This document shows positions 1-7,371 of a stretch of DNA of 10,550 bases, in pieces. The translations under genes and the position numbers were made by a program. Position 1 is the stretch's first letter. Each line of letters opens with the position of its first letter. The DNA is from an uncultured Elusimicrobium sp. Lineage in GTDB: Bacteria > Elusimicrobiota > Elusimicrobia > Elusimicrobiales > Elusimicrobiaceae. The stretch lies in the NCBI GenBank assembly GCA_902787065.1, contig CADAFA010000051.1, positions 1-10,550 on the forward strand. Direction: 5' to 3'. The notes under the pieces were generated by a model that was given only the letters and a program-made list of their open reading frames with translations, made no database searches and had not been told where the DNA came from.

Positions 1-1029
1 AAACTTTCAGAAATTGAAACATCAATAAATTCAAAATTGCAAGCTTGCCAAAATACAAAAGAATTGCAAGATTTGCAAATTTCCGCCCTTGGTAGAAAGG
101 GCGCTTTAACGGAACTCCTTAAAAATTTAAAGGACCTTTCTTTAGACGAAAAAAAGTTATTCGGCCCCAAAAGCAATGCGTTAAAACAATCTTTAACCGC
201 TGCTTTTGAGACAAAACTTGCCGAACTTTCTTTAAAGGAAATCAATGAAAATTTAAATAAAACTCAAATTGATTTAACTTTGCCTGCTTTCCCCTTTAAT
301 CAAGGCAAAAGGCACCCCCTGGCTATAGCGCAAAAGAGGATGACAGACATTTTATCACGCCTCGGCTTTGTATGGGCGGAGGGCCCTCTTATAGAGGATG
401 AATTGCATAATTTTGATGCCCTAAACATCCCTAAAAATCACCCTGCACGCGATATGCAAGATACATTTTTTATTAAAAATACTACCCGCAAAGATTTTGT
501 TTTAAGAACACATACATCCGGTGTGCAAATCCGCACCATGCAAAAACAAAAACCGCCAATTCGTATTATGGCACCCGGCAGAGTGTTTAGGAAAGATGCT
601 ATTGACGCTACCCATTACCCTGTCTTTAACCAAATTGAAGGTTTATATGTGGATAAAAATGTTTCGCTTGCTGATTTAAAGCGCGATTTAACTGTTTTTA
701 TGCGCGGTTTGTTCGGGCAAAAAGCTGAAGTGCGTTTCCGCTCCTCTTTCTTCCCGTTTACAGAACCAAGTGTGGAAGTTGACGTTAAATGTGTGTTTTG
801 TGAAGGCAAGGATGCGAACTGCCCCGTCTGCCGCGGCAGCGGTTGGAAGGAAATGCTAGGGGCCGGTGTTGTGCATCCTAACGTCTTAAAAAACTGCGGT
901 ATTGACCCTGAAGTTTACAGCGGTTATGCCTTCGGTATGGGTGTCGAGCGCCTTGCTATGTTTAGTTTAAATATCAAAGACATCCGCGCTTTTTACGAGA
1001 ACGATATTAGAATTTTGGAGCAATTTTAA
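1..1029 (+). CDS. pheS: Phenylalanyl-tRNA synthetase alpha subunit, 5'-truncated by the window edge
   Basis: Catalytic subunit of the cytoplasmic alpha2beta2 phenylalanyl-tRNA synthetase, which charges tRNA-Phe. The reading frame is open to base 1. A TTG at 37 is only an internal Leu codon: aligned by eye with E. coli PheS (LGKKG there, LGRKG here at 88-102) only about three residues lie outside the window. Order: N-terminal helical tRNA-contacting arm (about codons 1-85), then the class II core, with HPLAIAQKRM and the GPLIEDELHNFDALNIP region, motif 2 (GRVFRKDAIDATHYPVFNQIEG) read in pieces around 571-642, and motif 3 (FGMGVERLAMF) near 931-963, ending ENDIRILEQF. A CxxC...CxxC pair (Cys codons at 790, 799, 820, 829) followed by RGSGW is a small zinc-knuckle-like loop known in many PheS proteins. 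The stop directly abuts the pheT start. Identification is secure. Confidence 0.97.
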   Translation, partial: KLSEIETSINSKLQACQNTKELQDLQISALGRKGALTELLKNLKDLSLDEKKLFGPKSNALKQSLTAAFETKLAELSLKEINENLNKTQIDLTLPAFPFNQGKRHPLAIAQKRMTDILSRLGFVWAEGPLIEDELHNFDALNIPKNHPARDMQDTFFIKNTTRKDFVLRTHTSGVQIRTMQKQKPPIRIMAPGRVFRKDAIDATHYPVFNQIEGLYVDKNVSLADLKRDLTVFMRGLFGQKAEVRFRSSFFPFTEPSVEVDVKCVFCEGKDANCPVCRGSGWKEMLGAGVVHPNVLKNCGIDPEVYSGYAFGMGVERLAMFSLNIKDIRAFYENDIRILEQF

Positions 1030-3399
1030 ATGAAACTTTTATATTCTTGGCTTAAAGATTTTATTGACATTAATCTAACTCCTGAGGAGTTAACAAAACA
1101 TTTTACTTCCTTAGGTATGGAAGTGGCGGACCTTAAAAAAACCGGTGCTGATTTTGACGGTGTATATGCTGCTAAAATTGAGCGTATTGAAAATCACCCT
1201 AATTCAGACCACTTGCATTTGGTAGATTTAACCACTAAAGACGGCCCGCAACGCGTTGTTTGCGGTGCGCAAAATATAGCAGTCGGCCAAATTGTTCCGC
1301 TTGCTAAAGTGGGTGCGCGCCTTGGGCAAATTGTTTTAAAGCCGGCAGTTATTCGCGGTGTAACTTCTGAAGGCATGCTTTGTTCTGCCGATGAACTTGG
1401 CCTTGCAAGTACGCGCCAAAAAGGTATTTTGATTTTGGATAATTCCGTTCAAATCGGTACTGATATTAAGCAACTTTACGGAGGTGAGGCTGATTATATT
1501 TTTGACCTTGAACTTACTCCTAACCGCCCCGATTTAATGAGTGTTTTAGGTATTGCTCGCGAACTTTCCACCTTGCTTAATTTGCCGCTTAAAAACAAAA
1601 CTTATAAAGCAGTTAACAGCGAAGGCAAAAGTTTGGAAATCAATTTACCTTGCGGCCCTGACGGCTGCCAAAGATATATGGGGCGCATTATTAAAAATGT
1701 CAAAAATGTTCCTTCCCCACAATGGTTGCAAGACAGATTACTTGCCCTTGGTGTAAACCCAAAAAATGCTCTGGTTGATATTACAAATTATGTTATGTTT
1801 GAACTCGGGCAGCCTTTGCATGCTTTTGATTTAAGCCATATTGAAGGAGGTAAAATAAATGTCCGTTTTGCCACGGAAGGGGAAAAGTTTTTGGGCCTTG
1901 ACGATATTGAGCGCACTTTAACCCCGCAAATGCTCGTTATTTGTGATGATAAAAAGCCTTTGTGCCTTGCAGGTATTTTGGGTGGCAAGCATGATAGTAT
2001 TTTAGACACCACAAAAGATATTTTCCTTGAAGCAGCAAATTTTAACCAGGTTTGCATAAATAAAACTTCAAAAAAATTGGGGTTAAGTTCAGAATCTTCC
2101 CAAAGGTTTGAACGCGGGCTTGATATTAACGGGCCTGCCCTTGCCATGCAAGCCGCAACTGCTTTGATACTTGAAATTTGCGGTGGCATGCCAAGCGAAA
2201 TAAATGACGTTTACCCGCAAAAAATTGAAACGCCGGAAGTAACTTTTACTTTAAAACAAATTGAAGATATTTTGGGTATGCAAATTCCGCAAGAAAAAGC
2301 TGAACAAATTTTGCGTAGTTTGGGAACTTTAACAATTAGTGATAAATGGGTTTTCAAAGCCAATTCTTATAGGCGTGATTTAAAGCACCGCTGGGATATT
2401 GCTGAAGAACTTGCCCGTTACTATGGGCTTGAAAATTTGGCCCCGCAAATAACATCAACACATGCAACTTTGTATTTTGCGGAACACCCAAAAACTATTG
2501 ATATCGGCGAAAAGTTTGCACAAAAATTGGTTGGCCTTGGGTTTTTTGAGTGCAAAAATATTGCCCTTACCTCTAAAAAAGATGTAGAAAATTTTGGTTA
2601 TAGCACCGCGCAAGTTCCTGAAATTGCTAATCCTTTAGCTGAAGGCCTTGAGTATTTGCGCCCGTCTTTACTTGCAAGTTTGCTTAAAAATTTGGAATAT
2701 AACCAAAGATTTTCAAACATTGATTTATGCTTGTTTGAATATGATAAAACTTTTTCCTTACAAAAAGGTTATCCTGCCGAAGGTTTTACTTTAGCAGGTG
2801 TTATGACGGGTAAAACACCCAGGGAAAAATTCTTTTTAAGCCCTCAATGCCAAGTTGGTTTTTATGGCTTAAAAGGTGTTATTACCAATCTTTTGAGTGA
2901 TTTTACTTATACTTTGCGACCTGCCAAACAAGCTCCAAAGTATGTGCACCCAAAAATTTGCATGGAAATAATTGTTGACAAAAAGGTTATAGGTTATTTA
3001 GGGGAACTCCACCCATTAACTTTAAAGGAATACGATTTAAAACAACCGGTCTATGCTTTTGAATTTAGTGTCAAGAATTTAGAAAAACAATTTTCCGCCG
3101 CTGAATTTAAAAAGGCAGCTGTTGTTCCCAGTTTGCCAAGTGCGTGGCGTGATTTATCTTTCATCATAAATGAAAACACCCAATATGCAGATATTTTAAA
3201 TGCTTTAAAAGATACACCGGCAAAAATCAGTTTAATTGATTTATACGAAGGTAAAAATTTACCCGAAGGCAAAAAGAGTTTAACTTTGCGTTTTGAATTT
3301 GCCGCACAAGGTAAAACTTTGACCGATAAAGAAGTTAGCGGATATATTGACGGTATTTTTAAGATTTTGCAAACAACTTTTGGCGCAACATTGAGGTAA
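1030..3399 (+). CDS. pheT: Phenylalanyl-tRNA synthetase beta subunit
   Basis: Beta subunit of phenylalanyl-tRNA synthetase: it binds tRNA and, through the B3/B4 domain, edits mischarged Tyr-tRNA-Phe. The 789-residue length is normal for the bacterial long form. Domains in order: N-terminal segment (MKLLYSWLKDF), EMAP-like OB tRNA-binding domain about 40-150 (HPNSDHLHLVDL, VCGAQNIAVGQ, GMLCSADELGL), B3/B4 about 210-370 (ALVDITNYVMFELGQPLHAF; GLSSESSQRFERG), B5 about 395-465 (FKANSYRRDLKHRWDIAEE), catalytic-like core about 480-690 (IANPLAEGLEYLRPSLL), and the FDX-ACB anticodon-binding domain about 697-789 (PSAWRDLSFIINE ... LTLRFEF). The ATG follows the pheS TAA with no gap. GGAG at 1017-1020 lies 9 bases upstream, inside pheS, as a good ribosome binding site. 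No truncation or frame break is seen. Confidence 0.97.
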   Translation: MKLLYSWLKDFIDINLTPEELTKHFTSLGMEVADLKKTGADFDGVYAAKIERIENHPNSDHLHLVDLTTKDGPQRVVCGAQNIAVGQIVPLAKVGARLGQIVLKPAVIRGVTSEGMLCSADELGLASTRQKGILILDNSVQIGTDIKQLYGGEADYIFDLELTPNRPDLMSVLGIARELSTLLNLPLKNKTYKAVNSEGKSLEINLPCGPDGCQRYMGRIIKNVKNVPSPQWLQDRLLALGVNPKNALVDITNYVMFELGQPLHAFDLSHIEGGKINVRFATEGEKFLGLDDIERTLTPQMLVICDDKKPLCLAGILGGKHDSILDTTKDIFLEAANFNQVCINKTSKKLGLSSESSQRFERGLDINGPALAMQAATALILEICGGMPSEINDVYPQKIETPEVTFTLKQIEDILGMQIPQEKAEQILRSLGTLTISDKWVFKANSYRRDLKHRWDIAEELARYYGLENLAPQITSTHATLYFAEHPKTIDIGEKFAQKLVGLGFFECKNIALTSKKDVENFGYSTAQVPEIANPLAEGLEYLRPSLLASLLKNLEYNQRFSNIDLCLFEYDKTFSLQKGYPAEGFTLAGVMTGKTPREKFFLSPQCQVGFYGLKGVITNLLSDFTYTLRPAKQAPKYVHPKICMEIIVDKKVIGYLGELHPLTLKEYDLKQPVYAFEFSVKNLEKQFSAAEFKKAAVVPSLPSAWRDLSFIINENTQYADILNALKDTPAKISLIDLYEGKNLPEGKKSLTLRFEFAAQGKTLTDKEVSGYIDGIFKILQTTFGATLR

Positions 3400-3400
3400 A

Positions 3401-3676
3401 ATGGACAGCAGAGACAAGTATAAAAAACTTGAACTTTTGGTTGATCAGCTTCTTGCCCGTATGCAGGAGAAGGAGAAGGAAATTATTGCCCTTTCAGCCA
3501 GAATAAAATTGCTTGAATCTGAAAACCGCGTCAATAAAAGTACTCAAGAAACAGTTAATGCCTTAATGGAGTGGAAAGAGGTTACCACCCAAGTCTTAAA
3601 AAGATTATACCTAAAAATTGATAAGGAAATAATACGTATAGAATCGCAAGTTGCAACACCTAAAATTGACAAATGA
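3401..3676 (+). CDS. Small coiled-coil protein, ZapB-like by position
   Basis: A 91-residue charged protein with no signal peptide or membrane segment. Residues about 5-47 form a continuous heptad-like pattern (KKLELLVDQLLARMQEKEKE, then IIALSARIKLLESENRVN), and residues 57-85 form a second helical stretch (EWKEVTTQVLKRLYLKIDKE). No enzyme motif is visible. In several bacterial groups a small coiled-coil gene sits between pheT and zapA and is annotated as ZapB-like, a cytoplasmic partner in Z-ring assembly; here the same position and composition suggest that role, but coiled coils match many unrelated families. The start is one base after the pheT stop, with TTGAGGT (3391-3397) just upstream as ribosome binding site, spaced rather tightly. 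The 3' end overlaps the next gene by ATGA, so the two products are probably translated together. The gene is convincing; the function is inferred. Confidence 0.6.
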   Translation: MDSRDKYKKLELLVDQLLARMQEKEKEIIALSARIKLLESENRVNKSTQETVNALMEWKEVTTQVLKRLYLKIDKEIIRIESQVATPKIDK

Positions 3677-3969
3677 AATTTGAAAAGCGTGATGTAGTAG
3701 TAAGAAGGATGAAACTCAGCGAAGTCCCCCTAGAAGACTTAACGGACGGGGAACTGCAGGAGATTGTCGCCCAAATGGAAGCTGATATGGAAGATATAGC
3801 AAATAGGCGAAACCTACTAAGCAGTGTACACTTGTTTGCTTATATTGCTCTAGACTATGCAATGCGTTTATATCAAATTGAGCATCTTGAAAAAACCAGA
3901 CAAAAGGCTGAAGAAAAGCGCCTTGATGAAACCTTAAAACGCCTTGAGAATTTTTTAAAAAATCCATGA
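3673..3969 (+). CDS. Probable ZapA-like cell division protein
   Basis: A 98-residue protein without signal peptide. Residues 25-70 (GELQEIVAQMEADMEDIANR ... LLSSVHLFAYIALDYAMRLY) resemble the middle of ZapA, where a helix with a Val/Met-Asp-x-x-Met pattern is followed by a short loop and an Ala/Leu-rich helix leading into a C-terminal coiled coil; here residues 70-96 are the charged coil. ZapA bundles FtsZ filaments at mid-cell. The N-terminal beta-hairpin usually seen in ZapA (an I-x-G-x-x-Y type motif) is not obvious: the first 20 residues read MKFEKRDVVVRRMKLSEVPL, so the assignment is by pattern and by the pheT-zapA neighbourhood known from other bacteria. The ATG overlaps the preceding TGA (ATGA) and has no Shine-Dalgarno sequence, implying coupled translation. 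It could also be an unrelated small helical protein. Confidence 0.5.
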   Translation: MKFEKRDVVVRRMKLSEVPLEDLTDGELQEIVAQMEADMEDIANRRNLLSSVHLFAYIALDYAMRLYQIEHLEKTRQKAEEKRLDETLKRLENFLKNP

Positions 3970-3975
3970 GGTTAT

Positions 3976-5244
3976 ATGGAAGATTTTTTTACCGAAGAAC
4001 AGAAAGAATTTAGAGAGCAAAGCATGCCTCTTGCCGCAAAAATGGCACCACAAAAGTTGGAAGATTTCGCAGGCCAGCAAGATATTTTGGGCAAAGGTAA
4101 AATGCTTAAGCGTTTGATTGAAGCCGATAAAGTAACTTCCGCTGTTTTCTTCGGGCCACCGGGCGTTGGTAAAACCGGGCTTGCCAGATTTATTGCCAAA
4201 CAAACAAAAGCAAAAGTTTTTGAACTTAATGCCGCCGCTGTCGGTGTAGCGGAATTAAAACAGGTTTTAACTGAAGCTAAATACAGGCAGGAAAATCAAA
4301 GTTCCTCCCGCACTTTGGTTATCTTAGATGAAATACACCATTTTAATAAAACACAGCAGGATGTGCTTTTGCCTTCTGTGGAAAGCGGTCAAATTATTCT
4401 AATCGGTCTAACAACGGAAAACCCTTATTTTTATATAAATAATGCCCTGCTTTCGCGCTTTTCAGTTTTTGAATTTAAGCCTTTGAAAAGAGCAGATTTA
4501 TCAAAGATTTTAAAAAATGCCGAGGTGTTAAAGAACTTTGTTACTGCCCCTGATGCCGCAGATTATTTAATAACCCAAGCCAACGGGGACGCGCGACGTT
4601 TTTTAAATGCAGTCGAACTTGCTTTAATTACAACCCCTTATAATGGCGGTAAAAAAGAAATTACCCTTGAAATTGCTAAAGAGTGTATACAAATGCGCCA
4701 CTTAAATTATGATAAAAAGGGGGATTCGCATTACGATATTATTTCTGCCTTCATTAAATCAATGCGTGGATCAGATCCTGATGCCGCGGTTTATTGGCTT
4801 GCGCGTATGCTTGCAAGCGGGGAAGATCCGCGTTTTATAGCACGCCGTATTTTAATTTGTGCTGCGGAAGATGTGGGACTAGCCGAACCAACCGCTTTAG
4901 TTGTTGCGGAAGCGGCTTTTAAAAGCGCAGAGGTTTTGGGTATGCCTGAAGTCCGTATACCTTTAGCCGAGGCAGCTATTTATGTAGCTTGTGCACCGAA
5001 GTCAAATGCCTCTTACTTGGCAATAGACAGTGCTTTGGAAGAAGTTAATAATGGCCCACGACGTGATGTTCCCAAACACTTACAAAGCGGTATAAAAAAC
5101 GAAGGTTATAAATATGCCCACGATTTCCCAAACCACTATGTTAAGCAGGAATATATGCCAAACCCAAAAAAGTTTTATAAACCTACCGAAATGGGGAAAG
5201 AAAAAACTATTAAGGAACGCCAAGCGGCATTAAAGAAGAAATGA
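3976..5244 (+). CDS. rarA: RarA/MgsA replication-associated recombination AAA+ ATPase
   Basis: A cytoplasmic AAA+ ATPase of the RarA/MgsA/WRNIP1 family, thought to act at stalled or blocked replication forks. The 422 residues are close to family length. The family N-terminal signature PLAAKMAPQKLEDFAGQQ is at 18-35, Walker A GPPGVGKT at 60-67, Walker B LVILDE at 114-119 followed by IHHFNKTQQD, sensor-1 region TTENP at 146-150, and an arginine-finger candidate R161 in LLSRF. The C-terminal tetramerisation part is intact: KGDSHYDIISAFIKSMRGSD, GEDPRFIARR, EDVGLAEP, CAPKSNASY and VPKHLQ, then the GYKYAHD element. The chosen ATG has TGAGG at 3967-3971 just upstream; a second ATG at residue 17 would also keep the whole conserved core, so the first 16 acidic residues are less certain. 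The end overlaps xseA by ATGA. Confidence 0.95.
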   Translation: MEDFFTEEQKEFREQSMPLAAKMAPQKLEDFAGQQDILGKGKMLKRLIEADKVTSAVFFGPPGVGKTGLARFIAKQTKAKVFELNAAAVGVAELKQVLTEAKYRQENQSSSRTLVILDEIHHFNKTQQDVLLPSVESGQIILIGLTTENPYFYINNALLSRFSVFEFKPLKRADLSKILKNAEVLKNFVTAPDAADYLITQANGDARRFLNAVELALITTPYNGGKKEITLEIAKECIQMRHLNYDKKGDSHYDIISAFIKSMRGSDPDAAVYWLARMLASGEDPRFIARRILICAAEDVGLAEPTALVVAEAAFKSAEVLGMPEVRIPLAEAAIYVACAPKSNASYLAIDSALEEVNNGPRRDVPKHLQSGIKNEGYKYAHDFPNHYVKQEYMPNPKKFYKPTEMGKEKTIKERQAALKKK

Positions 5245-6323
5245 GCATTATTTTTGACGAAAATAAAATATTTTCCGTTTGTGAAATTTCGGGCATAATT
5301 AAAGAAATGCTTGAAGGTGTTCTTGCTAATATCTGCATAGAAGGGGAAATTTCCAATTTAAAAACCGCCGCAAGCGGCCATATTTATTTTGATTTAAAAG
5401 ACGAAGATGCTTTAATAAGTGCAGTTTTATTTAAAGGTTATGCACGTGGGATAAAATTAAAAGAGGGCGATAAAGTTTGCGTGCGCGGTGATATTTCCTG
5501 CTACATAAAAACGGGGCGCTACCAGATAATAGTACGTTCTGTGGAAGTAAAAACTATCGGTGATTTATATGCTAAATTTGAAGCCTTAAAAACAAAATTA
5601 ACCGAAGAAGGTTTATTTGACGCAGAAAATAAATTACCTTTACCTAAATTCCCATCTGTCATAGGTGTAATAACTTCCCCGACAGGTGCGGCAATTAGGG
5701 ATATTTTATCTGTTTTAAGCCGGCGTGCAAAACATGTGCAGGTTATTTTAGCACCGTCTTTAGTGCAAGGTGATGGGGCAAAAGAAAATATCGTTCAAGC
5801 CTTGAAAAATTTAAATAAAATTAACCCCAAACCTGATGTAATTTTGCTTGGGCGCGGCGGTGGAAGTATTGAAGATTTATGGTGTTTTAATGAGGAAGAA
5901 GTCGCCCGCGCTATTGTTAAAAGTAAAATACCTGTTATTTCTTGCGTTGGGCATGAAACTGATTTTACTTTAACTGATTTTGCCGCTAGTTTGCGTGCAC
6001 CGACACCCTCTGCCGCTGCCGAACTTGTAGTACAAAATGCGCAAGATATGCTAAAACATTTGGATAATTTAAAAAAGCTTTTATCAGTTTCTTTAGACGC
6101 AAAATACACTAATTTACAAACGCGTTTAAATGCTGTAATAAAAAATAAAGTATTTAAAGAACCGTCGGTAATTTTTCAATCTAAAGAACAAGAATTGGAT
6201 GATTTGAGTGAAAAATTATTTAATGATTTTACTAATTTAATAAACAAAAAAGAACATAATTTGGAACTTTTGAAAAATGCACTTTTTAATTTAAGCCCGC
6301 AGGGTGTTTTAAGGCGCGGATAA
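5241..6323 (+). CDS. xseA: Exonuclease VII large subunit, C-terminus interrupted by premature stop
   Basis: Large catalytic subunit of exonuclease VII, which with XseB degrades single-stranded DNA. Seen: N-terminal OB domain (about 10-105, with ICIEGEISNLKTAASGHIYF), nuclease domain with SPTGAAIRDI at 146-155, GRGGGSIEDLWCFNEE at 204-219, and GHETDFTLTDFAASLRAPTP at 237-256, then a coiled-coil region about 260-350 that carries XseB subunits in the known complex. All catalytic-domain motifs are present. The frame ends at LSPQGVLRRG*, exactly where the family continues as RGY plus about 30-40 residues of a small C-terminal beta domain. The missing end survives in the +1 frame downstream (see the remnant entry), so the gene appears frameshifted. 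Whether the 360-residue product is stable or active is unknown. Start overlaps rarA by ATGA, with no nearby Shine-Dalgarno sequence. Confidence 0.9.
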   Translation: MSIIFDENKIFSVCEISGIIKEMLEGVLANICIEGEISNLKTAASGHIYFDLKDEDALISAVLFKGYARGIKLKEGDKVCVRGDISCYIKTGRYQIIVRSVEVKTIGDLYAKFEALKTKLTEEGLFDAENKLPLPKFPSVIGVITSPTGAAIRDILSVLSRRAKHVQVILAPSLVQGDGAKENIVQALKNLNKINPKPDVILLGRGGGSIEDLWCFNEEEVARAIVKSKIPVISCVGHETDFTLTDFAASLRAPTPSAAAELVVQNAQDMLKHLDNLKKLLSVSLDAKYTNLQTRLNAVIKNKVFKEPSVIFQSKEQELDDLSEKLFNDFTNLINKKEHNLELLKNALFNLSPQGVLRRG

Positions 6324-6390
6324 ATCAGTTGCCGGCGAGTATTTAAAAGTGCAAACCGAACTTTCAACTTTTGAGGTAAAAACCATATGA
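6313..6390 (+). pseudogene. xseA: Out-of-frame remnant of the XseA C-terminus
   Basis: In the +1 frame relative to xseA these bases read ADKSVAGEYLKVQTELSTF (the residues after an initial Gly) and then EVKTI before a TGA at 6388-6390. The pattern Gly-acidic-x-Leu-Lys-Val ... x-Phe-Glu-Val matches the last strand pair of XseA proteins (commonly a GD-x-L-x-V-x-L-x-DG-x-x-x-x-x-V pattern). The TGA overlaps the xseB ATG at 6387-6389, the same ATGA junction used at other joints of this operon, which is strong circumstantial evidence that this was the original reading frame. An in-frame TAA at 6310-6312 means the remnant cannot be read from far upstream in its own frame. Between the two pieces the family's RGY and roughly a dozen residues are missing, so a short deletion with a frame change explains it better than a single-base slip. 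No start codon of its own is visible. Confidence 0.7.
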
Positions 6391-6629
6391 AAAAAGAAAA
6401 ATCTTTTGAAGAAAAATTAAACCGCTTGGAAGAAATTGTTTCTTCTTTGGAAAGCCCGGCTTTAAAGTTGGACGAAGCCTCCAAACTTTTTGAGGAAGGC
6501 TCACTTTTAATCCAAGAACTTTCCGGGAAATTAAAAGAAGTCAAATTCAAAGTGGAAGAGTTAAAAAACAAAGCAGGCAATTTAGTGCTTGAACCTTTTG
6601 ATAAAGTAAATGCAGATGAAACGAAATAA
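6387..6629 (+). CDS. xseB: Exonuclease VII small subunit
   Basis: Small subunit of exonuclease VII; several copies wrap around the XseA coiled coil and are needed for activity. The 80 residues match the family in length and sequence: SFEEKLNRLEEIVSSLESPA at about 6-25, then LKLDEASKLFEEGSLLIQEL, ending in a charged helix. This is the usual FEE-x-L-x-x-LE-x-I-V-x-x-LE and L-x-x-FE-x-G pattern. No residues appear lost. The ribosome binding site is TTGAGGT at 6371-6377, about 10 bases upstream and lying inside the xseA remnant, so xseB should still be translated even though xseA stops 63 bases earlier; coupling to xseA translation may be weakened. The 3' end overlaps tlyA. Confidence 0.93.
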   Translation: MKKEKSFEEKLNRLEEIVSSLESPALKLDEASKLFEEGSLLIQELSGKLKEVKFKVEELKNKAGNLVLEPFDKVNADETK

Positions 6630-7371
6630 AACGCGCCTTGATAATGCCTTAGTAACTTTAGGCCTCGCCCAAAGCCGGAACAAAGCGCAAGCTTTAATTA
6701 TGGCGGGTGTTGTGCTTGTTAACGGTGAAATTGATACAAGAGCGGACAGAACTATTAAAGAAGAAGATGTTATAACCTTAAAACAAAATCCGTGCCCTTA
6801 TGTTTCGCGCGGCGGTTTAAAATTAAAACAGGCTTTAACAGATTTTAAAATTGACGTTAAAGATAAATTTTGCATTGATATCGGGGTTGCGACGGGTGGG
6901 TTTTCCCATTGTTTTTTGCTTGAAGGGGCTAAAGAAGTTTACGGAGTTGATGTTGGTAAAGGGCAACTTGCAAGTGAGGTTTTGGCTTTTAACAATTATC
7001 ATTTTTGCCCCAATACCAATGCCCGTTTTATGACGGCAGAAATGTTTCCTTGCAAATTTGATGTGGCGGCGGTTGATGTTTCTTTTATATCTTTAATAAA
7101 AATTATGGAACCGCTTTTTAAATGTATGGCAAAAAATTCAACGGTGGTTTTTTTAATTAAACCGCAATTTGAACTTAGCCCTAAAGAAGTTCCGCACGGT
7201 ATAGTCCAAACGGAAGAAAACCGCCAAAAAGCAGTTAAAAAAGTGCAAGATTTTTTTGAAACCATTTCACAAAAATATAAAGCAAAAAGCCTTGGCTTAG
7301 TGCAGTCTAAAACGGTAGGCATGCACGGTAATATTGAATTTTTATGGGTGGTTAATGTAAATGCAAAATAG
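6610..7371 (+). CDS. tlyA: TlyA-family rRNA 2'-O-methyltransferase (S4 domain plus FtsJ-like fold)
   Basis: TlyA enzymes transfer a methyl group from S-adenosylmethionine to ribose 2'-OH of rRNA cytidines; older annotations call them hemolysin A. An S4 RNA-binding domain fills about 7-65 (TRLDNALVTLGLAQSRNKAQ ... VNGEI), followed by the linker YVSRGGLKLKQAL. The Rossmann methyltransferase has motif I DIGVATGGF at 90-98 (family usually STGGF, here Ala replaces Ser), VDVGKGQL at 113-120, NTNAR at 135-139, VDVSFIS at 155-161 and KPQFE at 184-188. The likely K-D-K-E catalytic set is K71, D156, K184 and E243. At 253 residues it has the size of the shorter TlyA type, which in Campylobacter modifies 23S rRNA only; that subtype call is inference. 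Start may be ATG 6610 or ATG 6616; both overlap the xseB end and no good Shine-Dalgarno sequence distinguishes them. Confidence 0.92.
   Translation: MQMKRNKTRLDNALVTLGLAQSRNKAQALIMAGVVLVNGEIDTRADRTIKEEDVITLKQNPCPYVSRGGLKLKQALTDFKIDVKDKFCIDIGVATGGFSHCFLLEGAKEVYGVDVGKGQLASEVLAFNNYHFCPNTNARFMTAEMFPCKFDVAAVDVSFISLIKIMEPLFKCMAKNSTVVFLIKPQFELSPKEVPHGIVQTEENRQKAVKKVQDFFETISQKYKAKSLGLVQSKTVGMHGNIEFLWVVNVNAK

Noticed and set aside
784..834. Four-cysteine insertion in PheS as a novel zinc domain
   Set aside because: The CxxC...CxxC-GxGW loop at this place occurs in many bacterial PheS proteins, so it is a family variant and not new.
1788..2189. 133-codon open frame on the - strand within pheT
   Set aside because: It is antisense to the conserved B3/B4 domain of PheT, and its composition is what an antisense reading of a coding region gives.
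6318..6324. Programmed +1 frameshifting at GGA TAA A joining the two xseA pieces
   Set aside because: A shift here would read through to the remnant, but the join lacks the RGY segment and about a dozen family residues, and no stimulatory Shine-Dalgarno-like element or slippery codon is evident. A deletion is simpler.
6176..6580. 134-codon open frame on the - strand over xseA end and xseB
   Set aside because: Rich in Ser, Phe and Leu, as expected from antisense of Lys- and Glu-rich helices; both + strand genes are well supported.
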